A DNA stretch of 64,000 nucleotides from Sideroxydans sp. (GTDB lineage: Bacteria > Pseudomonadota > Gammaproteobacteria > Burkholderiales > Gallionellaceae), in contig VMTA01000005.1 of NCBI GenBank assembly GCA_013791855.1, positions 1 to 64,000 of the forward strand, written 5' to 3'. The notes under the pieces were generated by a model. The model was not told the origin of the DNA. It did not search any database and saw only the letters and a list, made by a program, of their open reading frames with translations. The position numbers and the translations under genes are program-made. This document shows positions 35,830-46,457 of the stretch, piece by piece (the stretch's first letter is position 1; the number at the start of each line of letters is the position of its first letter).

Positions 35830-36296
35830 TTAATACAGCTCGTTTCGTCTGGAGCTAGCGATCTGGACGGCCAGTTGCACGGCCTGCTTGAGCGGCAAGT
35901 CTTTGAGCACGAGCTTCAAGATACGCTCGGTCTCGGCATCTATCGCGCCAGTTTCCAGCGGGGCGCCGGAAACCAGCAGCACGAATTCGCCGCGTAGGTT
36001 GTTTGGGGGCGCTGTTGAGCCAGACCAGCGCTGCGCTGGCAGCGATGGATGGCTCTCGAACAGTTTGATGATCTCGGGCTCCTCCCCGAACACCGCCTGC
36101 AGACCTCACATGCGGCGCTTAGTAGAACACAAGGGATAGAGATGTTCTGCCAGCGCCTGCAGTGCGGTGCGCGCAGCCCGGAAACTGACAGCGCCGTTAC
36201 TGCAGCACTTGTGCCGAGGATGACGTGGAAACCAGCCGCGGCATGGCCTCGACCAAGCCGATCTCCAGGGTGAATAAGCGATATGGTCCTTGCCAC
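35830..36296 (-). pseudogene. rsmI: Degraded rsmI (16S rRNA 2'-O-methyltransferase) remnant
   Basis: The last 60 codons retain the RsmI C-terminus: LRGEFVLLVSGAP, then LKDLPLKQAVQLAVQI and SRRNELY. Further upstream, pieces in different frames match the middle of RsmI: VTALSVSGL, then RTALQALAEHLYPL, then a LVFY followed by a stop, then LQAVFGEEPEIIKLFE. The reading frame changes several times and the N-terminal AdoMet-binding half is missing. RsmI modifies C1402 of 16S rRNA and is normally a single housekeeping gene, so a good copy should exist elsewhere. This one cannot be functional. Confidence 0.7.
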
Positions 36297-36329
36297 CTAT
36301 ACCGGCCAGCGGCTTTCGGAAAGTCCCGG

Positions 36330-36935
36330 CTAATTCGCCGTCAGGCGTTTGGCAATCTGGGCGACATGCCGCCCCTGGAAGCGTGCGATCTCCAGTTCAT
36401 TCTCGCTCGGCATGCGCTTGCCATCGCTACCGGCCAGGGTCGAAGAGCCGTAAGGCGAGCCGCCGGTGATCTCCGTCATCACTGTGAGGCCAGTGCAGGA
36501 ATACGGCACGCCGACGATCACCATGCCATGATGCAGCAGCGTCGAATGAAAGGAGGTAATCGTCGTTTCCTGTCCGCCGTGCTGCGTGCCGGTGCTGGCG
36601 AAAACGCTGCCGACCTTGCCGATCAACGCGCCGTTCATCCACAGCTTGCCGGTCTGGTCCAAAAAATTGCGCATCTGGGCGGCCATGTTGCCGAAACGGG
36701 TCGGCGTGCCGAAAATGATTGCGTCGTAATTACCCAGCTCTTCGGTGGTTGCGATGGGCGCCTTCTGGTCCAGCTTCACGCCCATGGCGCGAGCCCGGTC
36801 TTCGGGTATGATTTCCGGCACACGCTTGATCACTGCCTCCACGCCGTCCACCTGGCGCGCTCCCTCGGCGATGGCATCCGCCATTATTTCGATATGCCCA
36901 TACATGCTGTAATACAAGACGAGTGCTTTTGCCAT
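36330..36935 (-). CDS. wrbA: NAD(P)H:quinone oxidoreductase WrbA (flavodoxin fold)
   Basis: 201 residues from ATG at 36935 ([19 protein letters not shown]), with AGGAGG seven bases upstream; a longer frame adds 18 unlikely residues. The phosphate loop for FMN is in the YSMYGHIE segment. [20 protein letters not shown] and [12 protein letters not shown] are family blocks. WrbA reduces quinones by two electrons and protects against oxidative stress. It is monocistronic, lying just after the rsmI remnant. Confidence 0.95.
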   Translation of the reverse strand: MAKALVLYYSMYGHIEIMADAIAEGARQVDGVEAVIKRVPEIIPEDRARAMGVKLDQKAPIATTEELGNYDAIIFGTPTRFGNMAAQMRNFLDQTGKLWMNGALIGKVGSVFASTGTQHGGQETTITSFHSTLLHHGMVIVGVPYSCTGLTVMTEITGGSPYGSSTLAGSDGKRMPSENELEIARFQGRHVAQIAKRLTAN

Positions 36936-36989
36936 GACAAGACCTCCTGTAGTTTGAGTATTAACGTGACCAGAAAACACAATTAACAC

Positions 36990-37466
36990 ATGCGATACAT
37001 CGGCAGTTGCGGTACGGCGATGAAACCCGGCAGGCCAGTCTTAACCGGTGATGCTTCACCGGCTTGAATGCCGCGATAGTCCGGACAACCTGCGCTCATA
37101 CGACACAGCGCGCGGCGGAATCAACTGGAAACATACTATAACCAAAGCACACCGTTAACAATAATCCAAATACCATATTCGCCCGGCCGGATGCAGTGCT
37201 CAACGGAAGCGGCGCTATTTCCGCATGGAGGGTGATGGACGGTGAACTTTTAATTCGTGGTAAACCGTGGTCCCCTATTAGCCATTCCCGCGCGCCGGTC
37301 GAGCGCTAGCCTAGTGCCGGTTTCACTGTCGGCGCACACGCGGTGCAGCAGCGCCAGTGGCCGTAGCGGATGCGGGAAATCTGGGCGCGCCGCCCGGCGC
37401 ACCCAGACCATCTAGCAACGCAGGCGTTGGGCATAGCGCCCGATTGGCATGAAGTTGAACTTTACA
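36990..37466. other. 477-bp gene-free stretch
   Basis: Holds the upstream region of wrbA with a short dyad, CCGGTGA-TGCT-TCACCGG, at 37045-37062, about 110 bp before the wrbA start. The rest has only GC-driven open frames with no family resemblance. Given the neighbouring remnants it may be decayed coding DNA. Confidence 0.4.
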
Positions 37467-38108
37467 TCAGCTGGTGGCGCTATCGGATCGTGACTTCGTG
37501 GGGCTGGGCGAATCGTCGCTTCCTGCCGCGCTCATCCAGGCAAACATGGACGCGCGCATCGCATCTTCCACCGACATGTCGATCGGTTGCGTCCAGTCAC
37601 GCGGCACAAATACCGTGTAGCCGCCGATCATGTAACCCATCGGCAGATAAACTGCCACGCGGTCACCTTGCAGAAAGCCCGCAGGCAGGTCGTCTACATG
37701 CTGGCGCGTGATCAGTCCCACTATTTCGACATCCTGCCCCGGCATTTTGAGGATCACCACCATTTGCTGGGCGGATTTGCTGCGCTGGGGTGAAAAATAA
37801 TCGGCGAAATTTTTGAGTGAAGAATAAATGCTTTTGACCACAGGAAGGTTGGTGAAGGGTAGCTCCACCAGTGACAGCAGCTTTCCCGCACCGCGTTGCG
37901 ACACTACAAAACCGAGTAAAAGTATGAGCGTGACCCCCAGCAGCAAGCCCATGCCCGGCACATAAAACTTGCCGATGAATGGCCGTATCGCCTGCATAGA
38001 CACCGACTCGCTCCAGCGCAGGAACATATAGAGCAGATAGACCGTTAGCCCGAGTGGCAAGGCGGTAATCAAACCCCGAAAAAAATACTGGTAAATGAGT
38101 TTGGTCAA
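37467..38108 (-). CDS. DUF502-family membrane protein
   Basis: 213 residues with two TM helices near the N-terminus (GLITALPLGLTVYLLYMFL and MGLLLGVTLILLLGFVV) and a soluble C-terminal domain. The conserved DUF502 block is FTNLPVVKSIYSSLKNFADY, followed by VVILKMPGQDVEIVGLIT and a PTTP-like segment replaced by LPMGYMIGGYTVFVP. The function of DUF502 is not established; the proteins are widespread in proteobacteria. The last 25 residues are serine-rich and probably disordered. Monocistronic. Confidence 0.88.
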   Translation of the reverse strand: MTKLIYQYFFRGLITALPLGLTVYLLYMFLRWSESVSMQAIRPFIGKFYVPGMGLLLGVTLILLLGFVVSQRGAGKLLSLVELPFTNLPVVKSIYSSLKNFADYFSPQRSKSAQQMVVILKMPGQDVEIVGLITRQHVDDLPAGFLQGDRVAVYLPMGYMIGGYTVFVPRDWTQPIDMSVEDAMRASMFAWMSAAGSDDSPSPTKSRSDSATS

Positions 38109-38695
38109 TTTTACTTCCTAATAGGGTTGAGCCTGTATTTCAATGTCGTCCGCCTAACAGTAGGCATGCCAGTGCCTGAAACGGCCCGCAAGGGCTGAAT
38201 CCGGACCACAGATTCAGCCTTATGGCTATGGGGGTTTGTTCGGTAAAGAAAGTGGCCATGCAGGCTTCAGTCCCGTGGTTCATAGCCGTTTACAACCCTG
38301 TCGCCCAATGGTTAAGGATAGGAAATTCAACCAAACGTGTCCAAGTGTCCATGACCGCCGCACTGCGGTCAATGCCGATTTTGTCATTAAGAAAATCCGA
38401 ATCTCACCTCACCCGCACGCGTAAAGGCAAAAATCCTTCCACCGCGCACTGAAAATTCTCCCCGCACCCGCCCGAACGCCCCCCCCCATGGGGAAGAATA
38501 CTTTCCCGTCACCAGGCGATACGCTGATCGTACTCGAACTCCGGTATAGGCTGGGCGGTGGAAGCGCGCCACGGTGAGACCGAACGTCACCGATCCCGGC
38601 CGCGATGCCCTGCTCGAACCTTCCTTAATGCGATACTTTGGTAACATCGCTGCAGTCAATAAATCCCGGCAGCCATCAACTACAAGAAAGCCAAT
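38109..38695. other. 587-bp gene-free stretch
   Basis: Contains a 9-base dyad, GGCTGAATC/GATTCAGCC, at about 38193-38218 and a C9 homopolymer near 38484. No gene, RNA or remnant is recognised. It separates the DUF502 gene from the truncated MipA gene and belongs to the decay zone. Confidence 0.4.
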
Positions 38696-38996
38696 GTGAG
38701 AAAAATTATCCTGCCTCTTAGCCTCGTTATCCCTCTTTCTGCCCGTGCTGCCAATGTAGGTATGGAGCCGATCCCCGACCTACCCCTCAGTACGATTCCA
38801 CCATTGGCAACGACGGAAGCAAAGCCGTCAACGCCGGTCTGGGAATTCTCGGTGGGGGGTGCAGTTTACGCGCCGCGCTATGAAGGCGCTGCCAATGATC
38901 GGTTGCGTTTCATGCCGAAGCTATAACGACGGCCACTTCTTCATGAGCCTGCTGCGCGGCATAGGCTACAATTTTTCCGAAGTGAGGAATGCATAG
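38696..38996 (+). pseudogene. Truncated and frameshifted MipA/OmpV-family outer-membrane protein
   Basis: Starts at GTG 38696 with a signal peptide (IILPLSLVIPLSARA). The mature start, VWEFSVGGAVYAPRYEGA, is typical of MipA/OmpV beta-barrels. The frame ends at 38926 after RLRFMPKL. The neighbouring frame then continues the family pattern, YNDGHFFMSLLRGIGYNFSE, to a stop at 38996. Two thirds of the barrel are missing. The loss ends exactly where a truncated STAS gene on the other strand begins. Confidence 0.7.
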
Positions 38997-39216
38997 TCCG
39001 ACGCAGCAACCACGCACCCGCGGTATCGAGCGCGGATATCGCCGAGCCGTCGATCGCCAGGTCTCCCTCGCCGGGCCAGGAAAGAACTTCCAAGCGCCTT
39101 TCGAGCCGGGCGATTCCCTGCACGGTCCATGCCCCCGCGCAGCGCACTTCGACAGCCGCCGTAGCGGACACCGACTCCGACTCGATCACCAGTTGGGCAA
39201 TTTGCTCGTCTGTCAT
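38941..39216 (-). pseudogene. Truncated STAS domain of an MlaE-type ABC permease
   Basis: 91 codons starting MTDEQIAQLVIESES. Residues about 28-75 have the STAS pattern found at the N-terminus of MlaE-like permeases (AWTVQGIARLERRLEVL, later ALDTAGAWLLRRT). After that the sequence leaves the family and reads the antisense of the MipA remnant, so the permease membrane part has been deleted. It marks a deletion junction near 39000. Confidence 0.6.
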
Positions 39217-39465
39217 TGTCTCGGCAACTCCTGAGTGGACAGTGCTCGCAACGTAAGGCGCAGAAGGGGGAGTCCGTCCGTAGTTGGACGGAACCTCGGA
39301 AATTGAGAAACGCGGATCCGGCCGGCATCCCGATTTGATGCGGTTGGCCGCATGAAGCAGACATTGAGAGCTCTTGCTGATTGTCGGTCACTGTACGATT
39401 CATAGCGAGATCCTTTGCAAAAAGCTGGCCATCGAGGCTAGCTTTTCTGAACTGATAAATTATGG

Positions 39466-40674
39466 TCATCGGGGGGATGCATCAGAACAATGCTTTTGGC
39501 CTGGGCGCAAGAACACAAAAACCATCAACGCAATGAGGCTAAGGCAAGCAGCCACAAAAAAAGCACTCGCCGGATGCAACAACCACAACGCCCCAGCGAT
39601 CAGCGATGCAGGTAGGTAAATGAGGCCGGTCACAAAATTGTAGAGGCCGATCGCAGACGCACGCCGCTCCAACTCGATATCTGCGATAAACGCTTTGCTT
39701 TGGGCTTCGTCGATTGAAAAGAACACGCCGTAGACGATGAACAAGACGATGATTTGCCATTGCATGGTCGCAAAAACGAAACCGATGCACATCAGAAAAT
39801 AAATCAGGTAGCTCAACATGATCATACGTGCCCTTCCAACGTGATCGCCTAGCTTGCCTATTAGAGGTGCAGCAACGACAAATGCGATATTGAATAACGC
39901 ATAAAGCAACACGATGTCCTTGACTGCAAAACCGACGCTGTGCGCACGCAACAGCAAAAATCCGAAACTGAAATAGGCCAGTGAAAACAGGCCTGCTGGA
40001 ACAAGGTAGCGCTTAAATTCCGGGCTGAGGGTCTTCCAAGATTCAAACATGTTTTCGCGTTGGTGCTGAACTCCCGGCTGATCCTTGATAAGACTCAAGA
40101 CGACGATGCTGAGCAAGGCGGGAACGAGTGCAACCCAGAACAAAATTCGGTAAGTCGAGACCCCCTCCCCAAGCCACAATAGCAGTCCGTACGCCACCAA
40201 TGGACCAAGAACTGCACCAGACTTGTCGAGAGCCTTGTGCACTCCGAATGAATATCCCCTTGTGTCTTTGTCAGCCACTGTGGAAAGCCACGCATCACGC
40301 GGCGGTCCGCGGAAGCCCTTGCCCAGCCGCTCGATGACGCGAAAGATGCTCAGGCCCATAACTGAGCTGGAGATTAGCAAAATAATCTTGGCCAGCGTTG
40401 AGAAAGCATATCCAGAAAAAGCAAAAATTTTGCGCTTTCCAGTTCGATCCGACAACCAGCCAGCAAAGTAATTCAACGAGGACGCCGACAAGTCGGCAAA
40501 TCCTTCTATCATGCCAAGCAATGCCGCCGATGCCCCTGCGATCGTAGTAAAAAAAATCGCGAAGACGGAAAAAATCATCTCAGAACTAAGATCCGTCAAT
40601 AAGCTCACAAGACCCAGCTTGAGTACGTCAGGATTTACGCCAAATTTCTTATCTATAGGGTCATCAGATGACAT
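39466..40674 (-). CDS. MFS transporter
   Basis: 402 residues, about 12 TM helices. The loop 2-3 motif is LSDRTGKRKIFAFSGY (variant of the G-x3-D-R-x-G-R-R signature), with a matching loop in the second half (GKLGDHVGRARMIMLSY). RVIERLGKGFRGPPRDAW is a block seen in a subgroup of uncharacterised bacterial MFS proteins. Substrate unknown; the family includes drug and metabolite exporters. Monocistronic, with AT-rich upstream DNA (40675-40809). Its base composition is lower in GC than that of the ABC genes next to it, which hints at a separate origin. Confidence 0.88.
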   Translation of the reverse strand: MSSDDPIDKKFGVNPDVLKLGLVSLLTDLSSEMIFSVFAIFFTTIAGASAALLGMIEGFADLSASSLNYFAGWLSDRTGKRKIFAFSGYAFSTLAKIILLISSSVMGLSIFRVIERLGKGFRGPPRDAWLSTVADKDTRGYSFGVHKALDKSGAVLGPLVAYGLLLWLGEGVSTYRILFWVALVPALLSIVVLSLIKDQPGVQHQRENMFESWKTLSPEFKRYLVPAGLFSLAYFSFGFLLLRAHSVGFAVKDIVLLYALFNIAFVVAAPLIGKLGDHVGRARMIMLSYLIYFLMCIGFVFATMQWQIIVLFIVYGVFFSIDEAQSKAFIADIELERRASAIGLYNFVTGLIYLPASLIAGALWLLHPASAFFVAACLSLIALMVFVFLRPGQKHCSDASPR

Positions 40675-40809
40675 AGGGTCTTCATGGCCACGCTAGCGGC
40701 TCGCGCTCTGTTCGATAGGATGTTATAAATAAACATATTGTATTCATAATTCCATCGTTTCGGGACTGCACCCTCAGTAATTCAACGCGGTAACTAATTG
40801 GTCAGCGCA

Positions 40810-41940
40810 TCAAGCCATTTGGCTGATGCTCTTTCGAAAATGTGCCAGAGCGGCGACGAAAAACACCGCGCCGATAACGGTCAGCGCAAGCACTTGTGGC
40901 CAAACCACATCGAAACCGGCGCCGCGATAGAGGATGGCCTGGGCGGCTGCAACAAAGTGCGTGGTGGGCGCAACTTGCATGATGTTCTGCGCGAGGACTG
41001 GCATGCTCTCGCGCGGCGTGGCGCCGCCCGAGAGCATCTGCATCGGTAGCAATACCAGCATTATCAACAGCCCGAATTGGGGCATGTTGCGCGCCAGCGT
41101 CGCCATGAAAATACCCATAGACGTGGTGACGAAAAGGTGCAATGTGGCGACGATCAGGAACAGCGTCACCGAACCCTCAATCGGCACCTTGAGCGCCCAC
41201 TGCACGATAAAGTTTAGCGAAAATGCGGTAGCCAGCAAAACGACCAGCCCCATAGCCCAGATCTTGCCCAGCATGATCTCGGCGGGGGTGACAGGCATCA
41301 CCAGCAGGTGTTCGATGGTGCCGTGCTCGCGCTCGCGGATCAGCGCGGCGCCGGCCAGCACGATGGACAGCATGGTGACGTTGTTGATGATCTCCATCAG
41401 CGAGCCGAACCAGGCCCGCGTCAAGGCCGGGTTAAAGCGCATCCGCAAGGCTAGGTCGACCGGTGGCGCGGCACTGCCGCGATAGCGCTGGACGAATTCG
41501 TTGATTTCGCCCATCACGATCTGCTGGATGTAGCCGCTGCCGGTAAAGGCCTGGCTCATGCGCGTGGCATCCACATTGAGCTGGATAGCGGGCGTGCGCC
41601 CCGCCAGCACGTCGCGCTGGAAGTTCGGCGGAATATTGAGCGAAAAGGTATAGAGCCCCGCATCCAGGCCGGTATCGACCTCGGGCAGCGTTACTCGCGT
41701 TGGCGGCATGAATTCCGGCGTGCGAAGAGCAGAGGTGATGCGTGCCGATAGCGGCGAGTCGTCCTCGTCGACGATCGCGATCGGCACATTGCTCAACCCT
41801 TCCGGCATTGCAGTTGCGGCGATGTAGACCTGAAAGGTGAAGCTGTAGGCGATCAGCACCAGCATGATCGGGTCGCGCAGCAGGCTCCACAGCTCCTTGA
41901 TGCCCAGACGGTAGATGTTGGACGCTCGGCTCATCATCAT
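40810..41940 (-). CDS. ABC-2 type exporter permease (YhhJ/YbhR-like)
   Basis: 376 residues. One N-terminal TM helix is followed by a large extracytoplasmic domain (about 40-170). A block of five TM helices at the C-terminus includes the conserved [18 protein letters not shown] loop and the [13 protein letters not shown] segment. This is the usual ABC-2 permease layout. Its start overlaps the stop of the RbbA-like gene by four bases, so it is translated with it. Probably pairs with the two ATPase domains and HlyD protein encoded upstream to export an unknown compound. Confidence 0.92.
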   Translation of the reverse strand: MMMSRASNIYRLGIKELWSLLRDPIMLVLIAYSFTFQVYIAATAMPEGLSNVPIAIVDEDDSPLSARITSALRTPEFMPPTRVTLPEVDTGLDAGLYTFSLNIPPNFQRDVLAGRTPAIQLNVDATRMSQAFTGSGYIQQIVMGEINEFVQRYRGSAAPPVDLALRMRFNPALTRAWFGSLMEIINNVTMLSIVLAGAALIREREHGTIEHLLVMPVTPAEIMLGKIWAMGLVVLLATAFSLNFIVQWALKVPIEGSVTLFLIVATLHLFVTTSMGIFMATLARNMPQFGLLIMLVLLPMQMLSGGATPRESMPVLAQNIMQVAPTTHFVAAAQAILYRGAGFDVVWPQVLALTVIGAVFFVAALAHFRKSISQMA

Positions 41941-44687
41941 TTCTCCTGCTTTTTCAACAGGACGATCGACAGGCCGAGTATGAACAGAGCCGCCAACGCC
42001 ATCGGCACGAATGCCGCTTGCAGATCGGCCATCCCCAGCGCCTTGTTGAACACGCCGCGACTGATGGTGATGTAGTGCGTGGCAGGGTAAATTTCACCGA
42101 TCACCCGGCCGACACCTTCGAGCGTCGAGACCGGGTTGATCATGCCGGAGAACTGGATGGCCGGCAGCATGGAGCCAATCATGGCAAAGAACATCGCCGC
42201 GATCTGGCTGCGCGTAAAGGTGGAGGCGAACAGACCGAAGCCGGTGGAGAAACCGACATAGATCAGCGTCGCCAGCGTCAGGGTCAGGAAGCTGCCCTTG
42301 ACCGGCACGTCGAACAGGGTCACGGCCAACAGGGTCAGCAGCAGAAAATTGAGCATGGCCAGCACGATATAGGGTAGTTGCTTGCCAATCAGGAATTCGC
42401 TACGCGTCACGGGTGTGACATAGAGATTGATGATCGAGCCCAGCTCCTTTTCACGCACTACGGATAGCGCGGTAAGCATGGCCGGGATCATCAGCAGCAA
42501 CAGGGGAATGACGGCCGGCACCATCGCCGGCATGCTCTTCACATCAGGGTTGTAGCGAAAGCGTGTCTCGATGCTGGCCGCACCGGCGGTAATGTCCTGA
42601 CCGAAGCGGGTTTTGGCGATATCGATCAACCAGCCCTGGTGCATGCCCTGCACATAACCCTGCACGGTTTCTGCCCGCTGCGGCATCGCGCCGTCGATCC
42701 AGGCACCGATCTGCACCGGGGTGCCGCGCTGTACATCGCGCGCGAAACCCGACGGGATTTCAATGGCCAGCGACAGTTCGCCACTGCGCATGCGCCGGTC
42801 GAGGTCGGCATAGTCGGCAATCGGCGGCCGCTCGACGAAATAGCGCGAGCCGGAGAGGTTCAAGGCATAGTTCTGGCTGAGGCTAGTCTGGTCGCGGTCC
42901 AGCACGGCGTAGCTAAGATCGTTCACATCCATGGTGATGCCGTAGCCCATGATGAGCATCAGGATCAGGCTGCCGAACAGCGCCATCACCAAACGCACCG
43001 GGTCACGCCGCAGTTCCAGCGCCTCGCGCAGGGTATAGCTGAAAGCGCGCGCAAAATCGAAGCCGCGGCGCCGCATCCGCGGGTGCGCCGATATGCCTTG
43101 AGGCGCGGCGGTCACGGTGTCGGGTATCGCCTCTGCTTCGACCGGGGCCGCGTCCTTCAAATAAGAGATAAAAGCTTCTTCCAGCGTCTTGGCACCGCGC
43201 TTTTTGACAATCTCCCCTGGCGCATCGCTGGCCAGCACCTGACCGTCATTCATCAGCGAAATGCGGTCGCAGCGCTCGGCCTCATTCATGAAGTGGGTCG
43301 AGATGAAGATCGTCACCTTGTCGGTGCGCGACAGATCGACAAGGAACTGCCAGAAGGCATCGCGTGCTACTGGATCAACACCCGAGGTCGGTTCGTCCAG
43401 GATCAGCAGCTCCGGCGCATGCACCAGCGCTACCGCCAGCGACAGGCGCTGGCGCATGCCGAGCGGCAATTTGTCGGGCATGGCATCCGGCACGCCGTCC
43501 AGCCCAAAACGAGCCAAAAGTTCGCTTACCCGCGACGGGATCGCCGATTCCGGCACGCTGAACAGGCGCGCATGCAGCACCAGGTTCTGCTCGACGCTGA
43601 GTTCGGAGTACAGCGAAAATGCCTGCGACATATAGCCGACGCGCCGACGCGTGGCGATGTCGCGCGCGTCCGCTTTCTGCCCGAACAGCCAGGCTTCGCC
43701 CTCGGACGGCGGCAAGAGACCGGTGAGCATTTTCATGGTGGTGGTCTTGCCGCTACCGTTGGAGCCGAGGAAGCCGAAAATCTCGCCGCGGTGGATGCGG
43801 AAGTTGACGCGGTCGACCGCCGTGAAGTCGCCGAAGCGCATGGTCAGGTCGCGCGCCTCGATGGCAACATCCTCGCCATCGGCAAACGGCGGCACCACGA
43901 CTGCCCGATGGCCGCGTTTTTTTTCTTCCGGCAGCAGCGCGATGAAGGCCGCCTCCAGCGTTGCAGTGCCGGTGCGTTCGCGCAGTTCCTTGGGCGACCC
44001 TGTGGCGAAAATCCGGCCCGCGTCCATCGCCACCAGCCAGTCGAAGCGTTCGGCCTCCTCCATGTAGGCGGTCGCCACCATCACGCTCATGCCCGGGCGT
44101 GCCTCACGGATATGGGCAATCAGCGACCAGAACTGAGTGCGCGCCAGCGGATCGACACCGGTGGTGGGCTCATCGAGAATCAGCATATCCGGGTCGTGGA
44201 TCAGTGCGCAGCACAGTCCCAGTTTCTGCTTCATCCCGCCGGACAGTTTTCCTGCCGGACGATCGAGGAAAGCGTGGAGGCCCGTCGCTTTCGTCAGTTC
44301 ATCGATGCGCCGTCTGCGTTCACCCGCATTGTGGCCGAACAGGCGGCCGAAGAATTGCAGGTTGTCTTCGACCGACAGGGCCGGGTAAAGATTCTTGCCC
44401 AAGCCCTGCGGCATGTAGGCAATGGCGGGGCAAACCCGGTTGCGGTGGCGTGCCGCACGCATATCACCACCCAGCACCTCGACCTCGCCTTGTTGCACCG
44501 CACGCGCCCCGGAAATCAGCGCCATCAGGCTGGATTTACCGACACCGTCCGGGCCGATCAGGCCCACCATACAGCCGGCAGGAATCTCCAGATCGATGGC
44601 ATTCAGCGCCAACGTCTTGCCGTAGCGCAGGCTGACGCTGGTAAGGCGTGCGACTGGCACGTCGCCATGAATTGGACGGATTATCAC
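41937..44687 (-). CDS. RbbA-like ABC transporter (two ATPase domains fused to an ABC-2 permease)
   Basis: 916 residues. The first ATPase has Walker [10 protein letters not shown] and signature LSGGMKQKL with [12 protein letters not shown]. The second has Walker [11 protein letters not shown] and [12 protein letters not shown]; its signature is [10 protein letters not shown], slightly degenerate. The C-terminal 370 residues are an ABC-2 permease ([20 protein letters not shown]). E. coli RbbA/YhiH has this layout and has been described as ribosome-associated, but an exporter role with HlyD and a second permease fits this operon better. It overlaps both neighbours by four bases. Confidence 0.93.
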   Translation of the reverse strand: MIIRPIHGDVPVARLTSVSLRYGKTLALNAIDLEIPAGCMVGLIGPDGVGKSSLMALISGARAVQQGEVEVLGGDMRAARHRNRVCPAIAYMPQGLGKNLYPALSVEDNLQFFGRLFGHNAGERRRRIDELTKATGLHAFLDRPAGKLSGGMKQKLGLCCALIHDPDMLILDEPTTGVDPLARTQFWSLIAHIREARPGMSVMVATAYMEEAERFDWLVAMDAGRIFATGSPKELRERTGTATLEAAFIALLPEEKKRGHRAVVVPPFADGEDVAIEARDLTMRFGDFTAVDRVNFRIHRGEIFGFLGSNGSGKTTTMKMLTGLLPPSEGEAWLFGQKADARDIATRRRVGYMSQAFSLYSELSVEQNLVLHARLFSVPESAIPSRVSELLARFGLDGVPDAMPDKLPLGMRQRLSLAVALVHAPELLILDEPTSGVDPVARDAFWQFLVDLSRTDKVTIFISTHFMNEAERCDRISLMNDGQVLASDAPGEIVKKRGAKTLEEAFISYLKDAAPVEAEAIPDTVTAAPQGISAHPRMRRRGFDFARAFSYTLREALELRRDPVRLVMALFGSLILMLIMGYGITMDVNDLSYAVLDRDQTSLSQNYALNLSGSRYFVERPPIADYADLDRRMRSGELSLAIEIPSGFARDVQRGTPVQIGAWIDGAMPQRAETVQGYVQGMHQGWLIDIAKTRFGQDITAGAASIETRFRYNPDVKSMPAMVPAVIPLLLLMIPAMLTALSVVREKELGSIINLYVTPVTRSEFLIGKQLPYIVLAMLNFLLLTLLAVTLFDVPVKGSFLTLTLATLIYVGFSTGFGLFASTFTRSQIAAMFFAMIGSMLPAIQFSGMINPVSTLEGVGRVIGEIYPATHYITISRGVFNKALGMADLQAAFVPMALAALFILGLSIVLLKKQEK

Positions 44688-45757
44688 TCAGCTACTTTCA
44701 CCGTGAGCGATTGAGGCCATTCGGCCTGTGGGTTCAACTTGAGCCAAGCCACCCCGGGCAAGCCGGTTTTAATCTGCTTTACATGCCGCTTGAGTAGCTC
44801 CGGGGCGATGCGGGCTTTGACTCGAAACATCAGCTTCTGGCGCTCGCTGGCGGTTTCCACCGTTTTTGGCGTGAATTGCGCAACGCTGGCAACGAAAGAA
44901 ATTTGAGCTGGAATGACGTAGCCGGGCGCCGCATCGAGCAGGATGCGCACCTCGCTACCCAGCGCGACCTTGCCAGCCACCGTTTCCGGCAGGAAGAAGG
45001 TCATATAAACATCGCTCAAATCCACCATGTTGAGCACCTTGCCGCCACCTCCAAGCACCTCGCCGGGCTGGGCGACTCGGTACTGTACGCGTCCATCGAG
45101 TGGCGCCTTGAGTTGGCTGTCGGCGATGTCGGCTTCGATGCGCGCGATGGTCGCGCCCAGCGCCGCCACGGTCGAGCGCGCGCCGGTGACTTGGGATTTG
45201 GCTGCGGCAATAGCAGATAGGCCTGCCATCGCCTGCGCCTTCGCCGCCGTCAGCGTCGCTTCAGCGCCATTAACTGCGGCCCGCTCGTTGTCGAGTTGCT
45301 GGATGGTCACCATGCCTTTGGCAGACAGAGTCTGCGAACGCGCGAAGCGTCGTTTGGCATTATCCAGTTCACTCTCACGTTGCACCACCACGGCCTGTGC
45401 AGCGGCCAGATCGCTTTCGCGTACCTTGACCTGCGATTCAGCGCTGGCCACGGCGTTGATCGCCTGCTGCTGCTGGGCACGCGCTTCGTCGTGCTGGGCT
45501 TTGAGTACATCGATCTGCATCTGCGCCAGCACCTGACCTGCTTTTACGAAATCGCCTTCGCGGGCAAAGATTTCCACCACGCGGCCACCGTATTTTGTGG
45601 CGACGTCGATCTCTGTGGCCTCGATGCGGCCATTGCCACTGACGAAGCCATCGCCCGGCCCCGTGGGCCGCATCTTGCTCCAGCCACCCCATGCGACCAG
45701 GACAATAACGATTGCCACGGCGGCCAGAAACAGATTTTTCTTGATAGAAGCATGCAT
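44684..45757 (-). CDS. HlyD-family periplasmic adaptor
   Basis: 357 residues beginning with an N-terminal TM anchor ([17 protein letters not shown]). It has a beta-barrel/lipoyl half ([20 protein letters not shown]) and a long helical hairpin (about 80-195, rich in Ala, Gln and Glu). The closing lipoyl region is [20 protein letters not shown]. Similar to YhiI/YbhG adaptors. First gene of the intact exporter operon; the stop overlaps the RbbA-like start. The outer-membrane partner is missing here except as the remnant at 45821. Confidence 0.94.
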   Translation of the reverse strand: MHASIKKNLFLAAVAIVIVLVAWGGWSKMRPTGPGDGFVSGNGRIEATEIDVATKYGGRVVEIFAREGDFVKAGQVLAQMQIDVLKAQHDEARAQQQQAINAVASAESQVKVRESDLAAAQAVVVQRESELDNAKRRFARSQTLSAKGMVTIQQLDNERAAVNGAEATLTAAKAQAMAGLSAIAAAKSQVTGARSTVAALGATIARIEADIADSQLKAPLDGRVQYRVAQPGEVLGGGGKVLNMVDLSDVYMTFFLPETVAGKVALGSEVRILLDAAPGYVIPAQISFVASVAQFTPKTVETASERQKLMFRVKARIAPELLKRHVKQIKTGLPGVAWLKLNPQAEWPQSLTVKVAE

Positions 45758-45820
45758 GTGGATTCCTTTGCGTTTTCAATTGAAAGGACGGGTTGCCGGG
45801 GCTTGTGGCTTAACGAATTC

Positions 45821-46000
45821 CTATCCGCCGTCGCCTATTGTGGCATACAGGCTCACGCAGCTCGACAGCGTTTCGCGACGCACTGTAGCAATTGTTGTTC
45901 GGCAGCGAGCAGGTCGCGCTGGACATCCAGCACTTCAAAATAAGGCGCACTGTCCTGCCGTAAGTTATCGTACCCTAATCTGTCCAAGCGCGACTGGAGG
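45821..46000 (-). pseudogene. C-terminal remnant of a TolC/NodT-type outer-membrane factor
   Basis: One frame reads LRQDSAPYFEVLDVQRDLL and AAEQQLLQ, the classical end of an outer-membrane factor. After a frame change it continues VRRETLSSCVSLYATIGDGG and stop, resembling the usual closing LYKALGGGW. Everything upstream of this last helix is gone. It lies between the permease remnant at 46120 and the intact HlyD gene, as if it was the last gene of an older exporter operon. Confidence 0.65.
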
Positions 46001-46119
46001 CTACGCCGCGCAGTTGTCCATAGTCAGGTACTTCTCTTTCCCCGATGGAACCGTTCATCATGTTTGTTCCTAAGGTAGTCACCGCAAATTATTTGTCAGC
46101 TTAATCGGCCAAATTCTAT

Positions 46120-46434
46120 CTATCCGAACTGCCGCTTGAAGCGCCAGACGCCGAAGCCGAAGATCACCATTCCCAGCAGCGCCAAGCCCAGTAGCGAATC
46201 CCACAGCACATCTAGTCCTGCTCCTTTCAACAGAATGCCGTAGCCCATCTCGATGAAGTAATAGAGCGGCGAGAGAAACATCGCCTCGCGCATTCCGGCG
46301 GGCATGGCTTCCGGCGGGGTCCAAGCACTTGCTGAATTGGTTTCGATTTTCATCAAGGATTGAAAGTCCGCTTCTGGCTGCGGCTCCCTCTCTAGTGCGG
46401 GATCAAATGGATTCATCATTACAAAAATCGGCAC
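46120..46434 (-). pseudogene. C-terminal remnant of an ABC-2 exporter permease
   Basis: The last 70 codons match the end of ABC-2 permeases: PEAMPAGMREAMFLSPLYYF and IEMGYGILLKGAGLDVLWD, one more TM helix (LLGLALLGMVIFGFGVW) and RFKRQFG. The preceding sequence carries no family similarity and no start is credible. Taken with the neighbouring outer-membrane factor remnant it marks the end of a second, mostly lost exporter operon. Confidence 0.7.
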
Positions 46435-46457
46435 CAGCAGTACGGCGTGGAATTCTT

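Noticed and set aside
37370..37711. Plus-strand frame opposite the end of the DUF502 gene
   Set aside because: Second half is antisense to DUF502 and the first half has no family resemblance.
38966..39469. 167-codon frame over the STAS remnant
   Set aside because: No motif, overlaps the STAS frame, and loses any sensible composition after 39216.
42639..44714. A 691-codon open frame antisense to the RbbA-like gene
   Set aside because: It is a GC-driven shadow: no family resemblance, His- and Arg-rich composition, and the opposite strand is a clear ABC transporter.
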